The position numbers were made by a program, and so were the translations under genes. A stretch of 64,000 nucleotides of DNA from Stictocephala bisonia (taxonomy: Eukaryota; Arthropoda; Insecta; Hemiptera; Membracidae), in NCBI GenBank assembly GCA_035578905.1, contig JAQJVL010000609.1, forward strand, positions 120,001 through 184,000, written 5' to 3'. The notes under the pieces were generated by a model that saw only the letters and a program-made list of their open reading frames with translations, did not search any database and had not been told where the DNA came from. Below are positions 35,276 through 49,486 of this stretch, piece by piece; positions within the stretch are counted from its first letter, which is position 1, and every line of letters starts with the position of its first letter.

Positions 35276-38225
35276 AGCATATTATTTATAGAAGCGTGTT
35301 TTGGATATTTTAATGTAAATACAATTAGTTATATATTCAAATAAGTAATTAATGTTCAAGAAACTCATTGTTTTGAAATTAATAGTTAATAAAGGGCAGA
35401 GATGAATTAGGTACATTACTAATTTACGATTCAACAACTAACTTACACATTCTCCATGGCTTTTCTTTAGATTTTTATTGGGTTATTTTGTTTTATATGT
35501 GTCATTGATTGATGTATGAATCATTTTAGTGTATGCTATTTTTTTATGGAAATGTATACAATACTTTAAATCACCTGAGTCGAATCGTGGCCTTTAAAAT
35601 TTGTAACTTAAACTGATTACTATTTTTTAATGTAATTTATTATTGTTTAAATAATGGAACGTTATTTATTCAAGGCGTTTAATTTTCAGATCTACATAAA
35701 CGTCAACAGCCATCACTCGTAGTTTCGACAGCAGATACGTTATGGTCCAGTGTAATGGAACGTAGTTCGGTACGGGGCCATAAATTACCAACCAATCCAT
35801 AACTGAGTTTGCATTCAACACAACACCTACATTCATGTAATGTAATCTTTCTGTAAGCTGTAGACCTTCACATCTACCGTTTCCGTAAAAAGGCTGATTT
35901 CATCATAATATTATCAATTTTTACAAATTAATGCTATGAAGAAAGAAAATACTAATTTTCTTAACAAAAGATTTTTTTCTTTTTTTTCATAAAATGTATG
36001 TTATAATAGTTTTCATGGTGTTTTTACAATTAAAAACTTTGTGAGTTAAACTTAAAATACAATGACTTTAATTAAATACCACCATCGATCTAAATACATA
36101 TAAAATATAAAAACAGCCCGTCACTAATTATTATGTATTATTTATCAAATTGATATAACATTAGAAACAGGACATGAACAGCTTTATCTTATAAAACAAA
36201 AATTCCACTAACACAAAACCAAGAAAACGTGTCAAAGAGACAACACATTACAAACTTTCAGATTCATTGGCACTCTAGTCAGACAAAGATAGAGAGAGAG
36301 GGGGATAGGTTGTCTCTCTCCTTGGCTGATCAAGTTGTCAACGAATCTAGGACTTTTCTTTCTCTTATTATTAAAAAACTTATCTTCTTATAATAGTTTT
36401 ATGATGCCCTATCTCTCCTTTTATTGCCCTATAACCTATTGTTTATTTTGAGCTAGGAAATATGATCAAAATACATTTGATATAATAACTAACAAGTATT
36501 TGAACATTCGAATATGCATTTTTATTAATGGCTTATTCGATCATATGATGGTGGTTTACTGTTTCTGTTTTTTAAAAAACAACAATTTATTATATAGCAA
36601 CAATCGGTTTGCTTTCATAGTACAGTAGTAAAAGTTTACTTGGACACTTTTATAAAAACGTATTCAAACCTTCAAAGAATAATCGAAATGATAAATTTAT
36701 TTTCTTGCATTAATTATTATTCAAAATATGATGATTTATATTTGTTCAAAACTCTAGTAAAGCAAAAATACTACATTTTATATCCATTTTTTACACCAAA
36801 AAAATTTTATTTGTAAATGTAAGTTATCTTTACTTGCTGTATTTATGTTTATCTTACTTTTTTAAAGATTTAGTTACGAATAAAATCCCTTAATAATTTG
36901 CCTTTTAATTACTTTATAATACTCGACTCCCATTTTGGTATATGTGTATTTATTTTGTATGCAAATATTTTAATTCCCAACAATTAAGTAATACTAAAGT
37001 CAAGAAATTATAAAACACGCTGTCCAGAAAACGAGTTTATTCCTTAAGGAAATTAAAGTGGATAGTAAAGGCCTAGACGTTTGTCCATATGTGCATTAAT
37101 TGCGTTAGTTACAATATACATCTCCTCCAGCACAACTCTTTTGTTCATAACTAACTGAAAACTCAGGTTGAAGGACAATTTACGCTGTTGTGTATCACAA
37201 TGTTTGTGTGGAAGACACCACCTACAAGGATATATGTTTATCCCAGTATTTTGGCTGTAAAGTATTAGTACACACTTATATTTAGGTGCATTGAAAATAA
37301 AAGTACCAACAAGTAAATGATTTAAATTATTCTGTTTTATGATATATATAATATGCCATCATTTAGTCACATAATAACATTAATATTGTTTTTAGGCATA
37401 AGATTTTTACTTTTTATAGGATGTTTATATTTTCAGATACTTAATCATTCGGAATTTAATAATGATTTATTTACACTAATTATGTACTGAAATAAGACAG
37501 AAACAATGTTACAAAAATAGATCTGACATTCAAAAATGAACCCACAGTCCTCGCGGATTACATCAAGAAGCATTGTAGTTAATTTCAAACTCATTAAAAA
37601 TATGAGTAACGAGTTTCCACCCTAACAACTGGCTAATTAGCAAGTCATTATTCCTTTTTTAATCTTAGCTTAAAATATAATGAGCACTCTTGATAGAAAG
37701 TACTCAATGATCTTTCACTTTAAAAACTGACTACGGAAGTCAACTAATTACATAAGAGGACCAATATTTTAGTCTATAATTATATTCAATGTTTCTAGAA
37801 GAACATTAAATGTAACAATTTTGGAATGGTTTTTAAGAATATATTTCATTAAAATTTATTCTACTACATATTTATATTATATGCTCTATGCTAAGTTAGA
37901 AAAATGAGGTTGGTGAAGATTTTAAATTATCATTTTTTAATAATCAGTTATTAAATATAGAGTGAGATTTTGCGATAGTGAGAATGTGCAAATATGTAAG
38001 AGGTTAGAAATATTAAGCAACATTTAAATGTTATGTGCAGTATCTAGGATTCGCTTTAGATAAGTATATGTTTAAAACGTTCAGAAATTCAAGTTTACAT
38101 AAAAATCGTCAGACATTGTGCTGATATTTCTGGGTTATCTTAGGACGCCAATACTTCAGTCCTGCTTAGTACAACTTTGTCATTGCTTGCTAGTGTGCTG
38201 ATAAGTAGTACGTAGGCTATATAGA
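35276..38225. other. unannotated AT-rich stretch
   Basis: No coding frame of note. A short AGAG/TCTCTCTC inverted segment lies near 36290-36325. Nothing else assigned. Confidence 0.5.
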
Positions 38226-39390
38226 ATATGTTTTGGAGGGTCGGAACATGCTTTAAGCGTATTTCTCGACCTCTCTAAGGCTTTTGAAAGTGTCCCCCAC
38301 GGAACTTTATTACATAAGCTTGAAAAATGTGAGATCCGTGGTCTGCCACAGGACAAGTCGCCGATGTTCTGTCAAAGAGAACTGTCATGGCCCAGGGAGT
38401 TTCTCAAGGATCTGTTCTCGGTCCTATTTTGTTTTAAATTTATGTCAATTACCTTGGAACTTCAATTCGGCATGGTAAAAGTATTCAGTATATGAATGAT
38501 ATTACTCTCTATATAAAAAAGTCATCAAAAGATGAATTATAAATAGGAATGTTTATTACATTAAACACTTGTATTCAGCACTTTCTTGAACTTAACTTTC
38601 AGATTAATAACTCAAAGACAACATTTATTAATTCTCATCTCCAACATCATGATAATGAGTTATGGCCATCTATCATTGTTCATGATACATTTTTGGAATA
38701 AGTTGATTCCACTCGGTTTCTAGTTGTATACCTTGACAGAGGCTTGAATTGGAGCTATCATGTTGATTATGTCTGTTCGAAGGTTGCTTTAGGTATTTTA
38801 TGCCTTACGTAACCGGGCTCAATTTTGCTTCCTTGAGGTTTTAAAGACAGCCTATTTTGGTCTTATTCGTCTACATTTGACATATGGATTAATCCTATGG
38901 GGAGGTTGTGCCATACATAAATTTGAGAGAGTTTTCAGGTTACGGAAAAAACTGACAGAATTTTTTTGAAACTGGGTTATAGAGAGTCGTGCGCGTGGTT
39001 TTCAGGGAGCTTGGTTTACTGACTTTACCCTGCCTCTACGTCCTTGAAGTGATTATGTACTGTTGATTCAGGTGGGAACTGACTCAGGGTGGTGATGTAC
39101 CCACCACCAGAGGCAGGGACAACTATCGACACATTTTCATAGAACTAATGTGTTGATAAACTTCCATCTCAAGCTGGAATTAGATTAATCAACCAGATTC
39201 CTGAAATCATCAAAGAGTCCGACGTTCTAAGTCAAAAGAAAGCTAGACTAAAATGCCTTTAGTATCAAAATCTATTGACGAGTTCTTAACGCACCACAGG
39301 GAATAAGGAAGACAAAAGTTCCACAGCTAGAACTGACACTGATTGCAATGAAACAAAGTTTTTATTGACTGAATGAATATTTATGTATGT
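38226..39390 (+). pseudogene. Jockey-like RT relic, heavily decayed
   Basis: RT landmarks survive in shifting frames: [20 protein letters not shown] (about 38262), GVSQGSVLGPILF (about 38396), YLDRGLNWSYHVDYVCSK (about 38730), then a YGLILWGG-like segment (about 38883). The catalytic YADD box is changed to a YMND-like sequence near 38492. Many stops and frameshifts are present. Motif wording is close to the 25229-27121 element, so probably the same family but older. Confidence 0.85.
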
Positions 39391-40639
39391 ATGGATGGTT
39401 TATCGAATTATATTTACTGACGTTTGCAATAATGCTAAATTATCATAATGCAAATAAAAATAATATTATATGATATGCGTTGATATTCAAATCATTAAAT
39501 CTATGAGATCTCAGAGGTTCCTTCATTGCTAATCCTCAATATTAATGTTTACCTAAAATAAAAATGTATAACAATATTTTAGTTCGGTTGTAAGTTTAAG
39601 TTCATATTCGCAAATATTTTGTTTCTCCCAAGATACGTGCAAAGATGGACATTCTTGTTTTGATTACCTAAACATTGCCTTGCTTGAAGCTATATACGTC
39701 TCCAAGCCATTGCAAATTTTAGCTGTTTTCTAATGATATTGGATTTCAATAACTTTCGCTTCATACGAATGATTAAAGCTTCTTGGGCAACTATCACTTC
39801 AACCTAAATTCTTACATACATTTCTCACCTACCTTATTATCATGCTTTCCAATTTTGGCTGTTATATTCTTGAGAGCTTTATGGTTTGCTTTCCTAGTTT
39901 TAGTGGGAATTCTACCTGTTAGAACACCAAATTATTTAATTTGGCTTCACATCTTTTTTGGTGCATCAATACTATGCAATGCATTTTGAATAAACTATAA
40001 AGAGACACAATCAACAATCTATAAAATTTTGAGAGCAGTACTGTTTCTCTTTGTGAGATCTTGAGTGACAGTGACAATCTTAAGTGAGTTTAAAGTTATA
40101 ATATCCAATTATGATAAATATATTATTTGGCTTCTAAAGTGTTACATTACATATTAAATATTAAAAGTTCGTTTAACAAGGTTTATACATACTATATTGA
40201 GTTATGTTTGACTTCAATGAATTTTAATTTGTAGATTTCACGTTTTGACAATTAGTTGGAAGTTTCATAATATAGGTTTTCCAGCAATATAAATATATCA
40301 CGATGACTAGACATCAGTTTACATTAGAATAAAGCTACTGCAACATTACACTGTACTACCAATTACATAGTTTAGTTAGCAAGTGTAATATTTGAATTTT
40401 GAACATGTTTATATTTTTATAATCAAAACAATGAAAGAATAAGATTTGAACAAATAGTTTACAAAATTTATTACAGGAAAAATACCAAACAATTTTAAAA
40501 GAATGTATGTAATATAATGTTTAAAATAAAAAAATTTACATTTATTAGCAACTGAAATTTGGCTGCGCCCTAATAAAACATTGTGTTTTATATTTGGCCC
40601 TATATACTCCACATATAAAACACATTTTGAATACATCAT
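39391..40639. other. unannotated AT-rich stretch
   Basis: A 68-codon hydrophobic frame (39783-39989, plus) has no recognisable motif and is not called a gene. Confidence 0.4.
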
Positions 40640-40812
40640 AAAGTTGTCCGTGGGAAAAGGGCAGAGACGTCGTCATAAACCAAATAAGAACCGACCCGTT
40701 TGAATGGTTGTTCTTGCCACCCTGTTGGCTGCCTAATGGTGCGTCCAAGTTCCAATACATACTGTGACATGAATAACAAGGCATGTTCTGGGCAGCGCTA
40801 GTTCCAACTTTC
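40640..40812 (+). repeat. dispersed repeat, CCTAATGGTGCGTCC family
   Basis: Shares GGCTGCCTAATGGTGCGTCC, CAATACATACTGTGACATGAA and the preceding AACCGACCCGTTTGA-like segment with 48280-48420. It is also related to the 173-bp tandem units at 45628. Confidence 0.7.
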
Positions 40813-40941
40813 ACCCTGTAAAATATTACCAGTAAGTGTTTATAGCGCTGTGAAACAATCATTTAGTTATTCATTCATACGTATTCTTTAATATAAGGAA
40901 TATATTTGGTATGTTATTTTAACATTTTATAATAACAAACC

Positions 40942-41005
40942 TCACCGACAAGTTTGCATAACTTGGTGAGACCTAGATTTTGTACACACTTAAAACTAAT
41001 AAATA
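40942..41005 (+). mobile_element. LINE 3' tail with conserved hairpin
   Basis: CCTCACCGACAAGTTTGC...GGTGAG, then GATTTTGTACACACTT and AATAAATAAAT. Same tail as 18726-18806; the body is absent or unrecognisable. Confidence 0.65.
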
Positions 41006-41267
41006 AATGTTGATTTTCAGTTTTACAATTTGTATATAACTTGACATATGAAAGTTGGTAATTATATAATTTACAATATAATGATAGAGTACAAACTAGT
41101 ATTTTGAAATAAAAAATATTTTAGCACTAAATTTTATTTAATGTGTAGAAAAAAAAGTTCTTTTTAAAATATCAAATATTAACAGGATTTGGATTGATTT
41201 TATGTTAGTTTCCACCTTTGCTTTTCACATCGATTGCCTATTTTTATGTTTCAATTTTCTTGAATTA

Positions 41268-41430
41268 AACACCTCACTCACGAGTTCATATCAACCAGTT
41301 AGTAGAGTGAAGTTCCAACCGTCAGTTCAGTGGGGAGGGGTGATTTCGTATTTTTTCTTCGAATATTGAGCTCTGTACCCCGCAGTCCAAAGTTTTAAAC
41401 TCTGATTCACTTAGCCAGTAGTTTACATAT
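41268..41430 (-). repeat. SINE1, diverged
   Basis: The minus strand reads an altered A-box head, TTTGGACTGCGGGG, then CCCCACTGAACTGACGGT and TTCACTC, following the SINE1 order. Confidence 0.6.
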
Positions 41431-42897
41431 GCCATAACTAACTGATAAATAATATCATTCAAACTTTAAGACGTGAAAAATTATTTTATGTACAACTTAA
41501 TCTAAACTAACTGAACGTTTAGAGAAAATTTTCTGTATATATACTTAAGAGAAAAGTGATTAAATAAAACAAATAAGAAGTTGGATTATTTTTCAGTAAC
41601 AATGATAGAATACAAAAGATTATATAACAAATACACGTTTTTATTACAATGCAATTAGTCAATATAAATTTGCAGTAAAAATTTGAATTAGAAGTTTTTT
41701 TAAATCGATGTAATAACAGTTATGGATTTTATATCTATAGTGGAACACCACCATGCACTCCAGGCGTAAAGTATTTCGATTATCTAAACATGGACAAATA
41801 CTATCTACCTCTACCAGCGTACGGGGTAATTGTGTTACGTGGATATAAGCGCGCACAAACCACCCACCCCTCCTACATGTACTGATCCAATTACCGGTTA
41901 TTCCTGACTAATAACGAGAATGTGGAATCGAGAAAATTTGATGCTGTAAAGTGGTATGTAACTTATTTGATTATTACTCTACAGTGACATATTTCTAATG
42001 TAAAAATAAATAATGTAATAAAATACATTATTTTATATGCCACTCTTTCTTACACTGGTCTTTTTTTCATGCTTAATAAGTATGATTAATTATTAACATA
42101 AACAAACATCTTTTCTACTTACGTGGTTTTATTAAGATTATTAATTGATTATTCGTCATAAAAACTTATTTTATCAGAAAATATTGAGCTTAAGTAATTT
42201 TCAAGTATGTCATAAGTAAATAAATAGTTACTACAATCAACTGTAATCAAAATATAATAAAATACCTCTGATATTTCCTTTACCAGTTCGTACACGATAC
42301 AGTATAATACACGAACACTTAGTAACACAAATAAACAGAACGAATTGTAACAGGTATAACCCACCTAGTTGTAAAAAGTTAAAATGACATCCCCAATTTA
42401 GATAAACTTCAATAGTATTTTTTTCGTAAAATGAAACTGTATAGAATATGTAACCAAACGAGAGGTAAACGAGTACATTTCAAAATTAAATAGTATTAAA
42501 GTAAATAATATTTTACTTTTTTAAATTATGATTATGGTCAAATTGTTGCTATCCAATAAAAATTTCAATATCACAATAAGTAAAAGCCCTATATATACAA
42601 AAGAAATTCTCTAGAGGCAAATAGAATAGCTATATTTTGAAGTATAATTAATGTTATTTTACAGTAAACCATTAATTTACAAATTCCGGAACATACTTAA
42701 TTTAAGGTTTCAAAATAACAGCAAGTCAATCTGTGTTTTTTTGGTGTGAAATATTAAAATGAAAATTTACTTTTTTCCTTAATCTAACATATCAGCCAAC
42801 ACAAACACAACGAATGGCTCTCCTATCTTATAACACATAATTTTGCTTAGATGAATGTTCCAGCAAAATAAGGCAAACGTCAAAGTGTAAGGTTTAG
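41431..42897. other. unannotated AT-rich stretch
   Basis: No gene or repeat recognised. Confidence 0.5.
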
Positions 42898-43262
42898 AAA
42901 TTAAATAGTCTCACGATCAAGGCAATAACGAGCAAATTAAATAGTCTCATGATCAAGGCAATAACGAGCAAACTAAATATTCTCATGATCAAGGCAATAA
43001 CGAGCAAACTAAATATTCTCATGATCAAGGCAATAACGAGCAAATTAAATAGTCTCATGATCAAGGCAATAACGAGCAAATTAAATAGTCTCATGATCAA
43101 GGCAATAACGAACAAACTAAATAGTCTCATGATCAAGGCAATAACGAGCAAACTAAATATTCTCATGATCAAGGCAATAACGAGCAAACTAAATATTCTC
43201 ATGATCAAGGCAATAACGAGCAAACTAAATAGTCTCATGATCAAGGCAATAACGAGCAAACT
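42898..43262. repeat. 36-bp minisatellite, 10 copies
   Basis: Units contain ATGATCAAGGCAATAACGAG. Because 36 is a multiple of three, long frames stay open on both strands (12-residue repeats), but these are by-products. Variants alternate: TTAAATAGT-type and CTAAATATT-type units occur in blocks of two. Confidence 0.95.
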
Positions 43263-44227
43263 CGTTACTGTTTGCATCAGTAAATCTTTAACATTGGTTT
43301 AAGAATTATATTTTCTTCAAATTGTAGGATTTATTCGATAATTTTATGTATCAAACGGTCATAGAGTATTAAAATTTTAATAAATTTATAACAAACATTT
43401 TAAAAATTTTATTTTGATTGTGTTTGGAGGACGAGGAAAAAATTCAATTACAGACCAAGAAGTGATTGGCAAAAATTCGAGCTCGTAGGATAACTGACTC
43501 CTACCTAAATGAAACTTAGATGTAAAGAACGGCATTTCTATTATATAAATGCAATAAGCTCATCTCCCTCTATGCTTAGACTTACTATAGATATATAGGT
43601 TGTTGAAATGAAAATAGTGTATTAATAATAAAAAATAAAAAAATGTTAAACATCAAATTACTATAATCTCACTCATACGCGTTGATTACCAACATTAACA
43701 TGATAAAATTAAGGAGTTGCCTTTCATTTTATTTGGGATTTATGCATGGACCGAGGCTGATCTTGGTGCGGAAGGAAGTCTAATGTAATTTACATAATAT
43801 GTGATTTTAGGTGAGGTAAACTTGGCAAATTTTCACAGGAATGAAGTATAGCTTGTGGGGACAGAGCCTGCCTCGGTTGGACATTAAGTGTCCGGTGTTC
43901 TCTCATACTTTATAGTGTATTGAAAAGGATTTAAGGTTTTAGAAATTGGTTTACGGATTTAGTTTTAGAAACTAGTTGTCAACACATAACTAAAATAAAT
44001 GAAAATTACGAGTAGTAGTTATAATTTTTCATGACAAAATAGATTTTCTATATACACTAGGATGGATTTTCCTGTTGAAATTAGTTTATTCAATAGCAAA
44101 CGTACAACGTAAGCATATATTATAAGCCCATTTTTATATTATAAAATAATTTTGTCTTTTAATTTTAAATTTTTTTTTATATTCTTACTGTTATAAAAAT
44201 AAGATCAATATCTGCAAGATATACATA
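43263..44227. other. unannotated AT-rich stretch
   Basis: No gene or repeat recognised. Confidence 0.5.
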
Positions 44228-44918
44228 CTGATAGTTACAGACTTGAATGAACGCTCCCCTTGCCTAACCCTGGTTCGCAGGCGTTCTACAGGCCGTATTG
44301 TAGCGGCCACACCGGCTATTAAGTCGCATGATAATGATGCCGTTATTAACTATTTTCTATATAAGGTATTTTTTTACAGATAGCAACACTTTATTAAATT
44401 GATACATTGTTTAACAAATCACTAATGTTATTTAATTAATTTGTGAAAATCAACCTTGTACAACTTTACTACTTATTTTTCCCCTGAACATTTTTATATC
44501 TATATTATTATATCGTGTCGTGAAAAAACTCCGTAGTCTACTATGTTAAAGAACACGTCATGTTAGCATAAAAATTTAATGTTATGATATTACTTAAAAA
44601 TAATTTACCCTGTTTATGAAGGAACATTACGTGAACATTTCATTTCCACATAAACATACAACAAGGGTTTACAGTTGAAATACATATAAAGTGCTTTATT
44701 TTACTTCGAAATTAAACGTTTTGTACGTTTATAAAATAAACAAAACTGTAAAATATTAGTTGGTGTTTAATTTTAAATGTGTACTATATAAATTCGTTAC
44801 GTCACATATGTTAGTTGTTGTAATAAACAAAAAAACTCCTTCATTATTTTTGATACTATATGTGACGCATGGCTGTACGCTGGACGAATCCGCGTTCATT
44901 GAAGTCTGTAACTATCAG
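44228..44918. mobile_element. mariner-like non-autonomous element
   Basis: 27-bp terminal inverted repeats (44228-44254 and 44892-44918, one mismatch, starting CTGATAGTTACAG) are flanked on both sides by TA, the Tc1/mariner target duplication. There is no transposase frame in the 691 bp. A GC-richer core (44255-44340) and an inner GTCACATATG/CATATGTGAC-like pair are further structure. Confidence 0.65.
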
Positions 44919-45589
44919 TAGTTGTATAAAAACCATCATTTAAACTACAACCAACTGAATAAAACAACAGAGAACAATATAAATTTAAAGTAATATTTAC
45001 GTAAATTAAGAGCTTGTAATATGGCATCTTTGCTTGTATCGTATTTAATAATGTCAATTTCACTTATTGCAATTTCGGAAGACAAAAAAACCAGAATGAG
45101 TATACCTTGGATCTCATTGTTATCTAAAACTAATTATTTTAACAAACTATGACATTTTATTTATAAATTACGCATTTATGGATAAGTATGTAAAACATGT
45201 ATTTAAGGGAAAAAATATATTTTTTTTAAATAATTAAGTTTGAAACATAAAATATAATGGATATATACGTAAATAGTTTATAAATATTTGTAATATTTAC
45301 TCATGGCTAAAAGGAAGATAACACACATATTATTTGGTAGTTTCACACAGTATAGTTTCAGATAATTTTGAAAAAGCATTAGTAGTTTTATAAAAGGTCT
45401 TGCGAATAAAAAGAGTACATTTTTTACATTTGTTTAGTATTATATGAGGTAAACTCTTTAAGTATTTTGTTCATTCCTTACTGTTGCACATGATACGAAA
45501 TAACATCATAATTATTGCTCATACAAATCAATTAACCAACGAGACAGTGAGATAAATGTCTGGGCATAATAATGGCCCTGGCTATGATT

Positions 45590-46080
45590 TTCATGTGTGT
45601 GTTGTTGTCACTGCCGTCTAGATGACTGCCTAATGGTGTGTCCTACCCCAATACATATTGTGTAATGAATGTAAATGGGCGTTCAATCATATTTATTCCT
45701 CTCCTTGTGACAAACAACATTTATTGTATGTGAGACTATGCCCTGAGGTTGAAGCTATATTAGCCATGTACTTGTAGTTGGCACTGTCAACTCGTCGGTT
45801 GCCTAATGGTGTGTCCTACCCCAATACATATTGTGTAATGAATATAAATGGTCGGTCAATCATATTTCTGCCACTTCCTGTGACAAACAACATTTATTGT
45901 ATGTGAGACCATGGCCTAAGGTTGAAGCTATATTAGCCATGTACTTGTAGTTGGCACTGCCATCTCGTCGGTTGCCTAATAATGAGTCCATAATCCAATA
46001 CATATTGTGGAAAGAATGAAAATGTATGATCAATCTGAGTTATGACTCTCCAAGTATCATATGACAGTTATTGTGTATAA
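45590..46080 (+). repeat. 173-bp tandem repeat, ~2.6 units (D3 copy A)
   Basis: GCCTAAT landmarks at 45628, 45801 and 45974 give a 173-bp period. Each unit contains CCAATACATATTGTG and CTTGTGACAAACAAC-like segments. Related units lie at 40640, 48280 and 58719-59215. Confidence 0.85.
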
Positions 46081-47825
46081 TATACCATATAGTTAATTTG
46101 TAATTAAATGTCTTATATACATACACAGTTACACACTGTATAAAACAGCGCTTCATATTGTCATGTAGTGTTTACAACCCACAAAACAGCTGTGCCTTGC
46201 ATAGTAAAGTGTAAATGAGCAGACCTCCTTTTTTAAAAGCTGTCCTTTACATAAACATTATGTTAAACAGGCGCTACATAATGTAATATTATTTTTTACT
46301 CACACAGCACAGTCTGGGGGAGTTCATTATGTAATGTCTCATTGACACGACCTACCAGCGGGACGAATACATAACTGTTTATTAGATAGTGGGTATTCAC
46401 GCAGTAATCTTTTATTTCATTGTGGTGTAATAAAATACATACCTGTAACACTATGTCCTAACAAAGGACCTTCTCTCCCTAAGGACATTTTTTTTAACTG
46501 ATGATATTTTTTTTAAGTAAAAAAACATAAAAAAAGATATTCACTTGGGATTATTGTAAGGTTCAAAGTATTATATTAAAGTATCTTTAGTTATACATAG
46601 AGTGAAAAAAGTCAGTTATTACAAATCTGAAGAGTAACTAATATCAAGTTCATAATAGGGAAGATTAAATGTATTAAATGAAAGTAGCTGGTATTACATT
46701 TAGGAAACATAAATGGCAAAAAAATGTTTATCTGCGAGTTGACTTATGTGATCTTTATGAAACTCGCGCGTGCACGTTATATAGTATATACCTATTCTAG
46801 AACAAGTCAATGGGATCCAATTTAAAAATGTTTACGGAAGTTGTGGGAAATGGCAAAAATTACAAAACATTACTAAGAACCCGTTTCTTTAGCCAATTTG
46901 AATACCAGTCTGGTATATTATAAAATTATAATCAGACAAAAAGTTACCAAATTACATTAAAACCTTTCAATAAGTAATAGCACATTAAGTGTGTTAGCAA
47001 TGGCTTTGTTGCTCCCTCTCAACAGAAATGTTAATATGTTGGTTACTTTTTGTCGATTCTGATTTTGTGATACTGACAGATTGGTAATACACGTTTCTGA
47101 AAAAATTATCAATGGTAATTTTTTTATTATTTGTCGTTTTCCTGCAAAGTTTCCATTTAAAACTTTAAAATGGCACCCTTTTTATATTTTTGATTGGATT
47201 AAGTTAAATTCTTTTTCTACAGTGGTTACTTGTTATTTTAACATACACAGAGTTTCATAAAGATCGGTTTAGCTAACTTGGAGATAAAAATTACTTTGTG
47301 AGAGAAACAAAATGGCGAATATCTGGTAAACTAAGCGTCTTGTGACAAATATATTCTTGATTTTCTCTTTAATTTGACGTTTCCAGAAGTTTGGTACTTT
47401 ATTTTTGAGGCACACTGCAGATAACATATAGAACAAAAAAGGAGCAGGTATCGAATGTAAGGGAATACTTGACAAGGCATAAATTCCATCGTTGCCAACG
47501 TTCAGAACATTAACATGGGTTCTTTATGTGTGTAATGAAGGAGACAATACATGTATCTCTGAGGTATCTAAGAGGTAATAATAAAGGAACCCCACTGGGA
47601 AACAAAGATTTTATTGTGGCTGTAAATGGTAAGATGAGGAAGATGACATTAACTTTTTCTCAATCAAGAGTAGTTAACAAAAATATATTTTCATTTTTAT
47701 TTTACAAATACGTTCTAATAGACAATATTGATACTAGAGCCATTGTTATCTTTATAAATGTACGAATGAACACATTCAATATTGTGTAAATAGTAAAATA
47801 AACATTAAATAAATGTTTGATTGCT
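46081..47825. repeat. D3 diverged segmental duplication, copy A
   Basis: 46130-46445 matches 61255-61590 (TGTCATGTAGTGTTTACA, AAACAGGCGCTACA, ACGACCTACCAG). 47495-47825 matches 62345-62690 (TTTAACATGGRTTCTTTA-like start, CTAAGAGG, ACTGGGAAAC). The middle is only weakly alignable. A frame at 47526-47789 is broken in copy B. Confidence 0.7.
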
Positions 47826-48279
47826 TAAATTTGTGGTATTCATGTATCATAAATTTTGTAAAAATCACGATATGACGTTACCATGTAGTTTGTAACTTCG
47901 CCTGTGTAAAACTTAAAGGGCCAAGGTTTACCAAACTTTTATAATAATAAATTCAACGAAATGTAGTTTAACCAAGCAGCTTAGTACTTGCATAAATATG
48001 CATCAAATAGAGAGAAACGAAAAGTTGTATATAATATATAATAAAAAAAGTAATACTGCAAATAAAAAATGAGATAAAAAGTCATTCGGGTGTTAATTAT
48101 ATCGCATTATTTATAAGTTAAATCTTATACAACTTATGTAACTATATTAATAATTTCTCCCCCTTTAATTATAAAATAAAAACGTAAATAGAATGCATAT
48201 TTATATGTTAGGCCAGAAAACAAAAAGATAATATAGAAACCCCTAAGGGTAGTTGACAGTATTGATAAAACATAAAACC

Positions 48280-48420
48280 TCCAGGGTGGTAAGATAAAAG
48301 CAGGGTTAAGCTATAAAACAAACAGCAACCGACATGTTTGAGGGGTTGTTTTGCCACTCAACTGGCTGCCTAATGGTGCGTCCAAGTTCTAATACATACT
48401 GTGACATGAACTGAAACAGA
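48280..48420 (+). repeat. dispersed repeat, CCTAATGGTGCGTCC family
   Basis: Close match to 40640-40812 over about 100 bp. Confidence 0.7.
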
Positions 48421-49486
48421 TGTTTGGAAAATAATGTTGTATCCTAGGAAATATTCGTTACCCATTAGCAACACTTTGAGAAAATAAAATAACAATTATT
48501 TATATCTTAATTGTTAATCCCGTTATTTGGTCAACACATGCTTTGATAAACGAATGCGGTGAGTCATAAGCGAAGTGTTCTAAAGACGGTTTGTTGTTTC
48601 AATAATCAATCATGAAATTTTCAAACCTAGAATGTTTCCAAACTTATGGTATCTCATTAAATTCTGTTTTTAAAATTAATGAATTTCTGATACCAACTAA
48701 CTTTATAAACTAACGCAGGTCTTCCTAAGCCAACTGGCAGATGGGTCTAAATATTTACCATACTATTCAAACAATGTTAATATTTACATTTAAATACCAA
48801 TATAATTTTTTTTCCATTTCTTTTTCTTCAATTATAAGTTTAGGATTTATTATGAGAAGAAGAAAAACTAAAACATGAAATAAATGTACATATATTTAAC
48901 AAATTATTATTATAAAAAAAAAATAACTGCACTTGATAACCTAACCATATTTGCAGCTAGTTGACAATTATTAAAATCTACTTTGTCCTATATTTGTTTA
49001 AACTTAACTTGATACTAAACTCTTTATTTTTTAAGTGTTCCTTTAATTTTATTTGTTTGAGATGTTAGTCAAACTTATAACATAATCGGATATTCCTAGT
49101 TAAAGCCAGTAAATGCGATTGGTCGGTCGACTTAGAAGTGCATAGCGAGTCGGTCTTTGGGATTTATACAAACCCACTTATAGCTGCTACAACGGGTTTT
49201 ATTAGTGTAGCAGCTTAGTTATGTACATAACTATTTATTAATCTAAATTACTGTACATAGTGTATTTACATTAAAAGGCTTTTAAAATAATATTAATACA
49301 GATTTAAACTGGTTTAAATAAACTCCACGGGTGATAAATAAATGTAGATAATTAGTAGAGAGTATTTACGGATACAGCAAGTATAGAGCCTTAGTTTGTT
49401 TATTTATATATTAAAAAAAATGTCTTAAATATATTTCTCACTCATTGAAGTACCAGTAAATAGTAGAGACTCTCATAGAGTTTAGC
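48421..49486. other. unannotated AT-rich stretch
   Basis: No gene. 49410-49486 is shared with 57645-57726, so the flank of the next SINE is itself duplicated. Confidence 0.5.

Noticed and set aside
40545..40862. 105-codon minus-strand frame
   Set aside because: Falls over the dispersed CCTAATGGTG repeat; the 48.3-kb copy does not support coding.
42894..43302. Two long frames on opposite strands
   Set aside because: They are by-products of a 36-bp tandem repeat with no stop in the unit.
47526..47789. 87-codon frame in D3 copy A
   Set aside because: The corresponding region in D3 copy B (about 62370-62660) has early stops and frame breaks.
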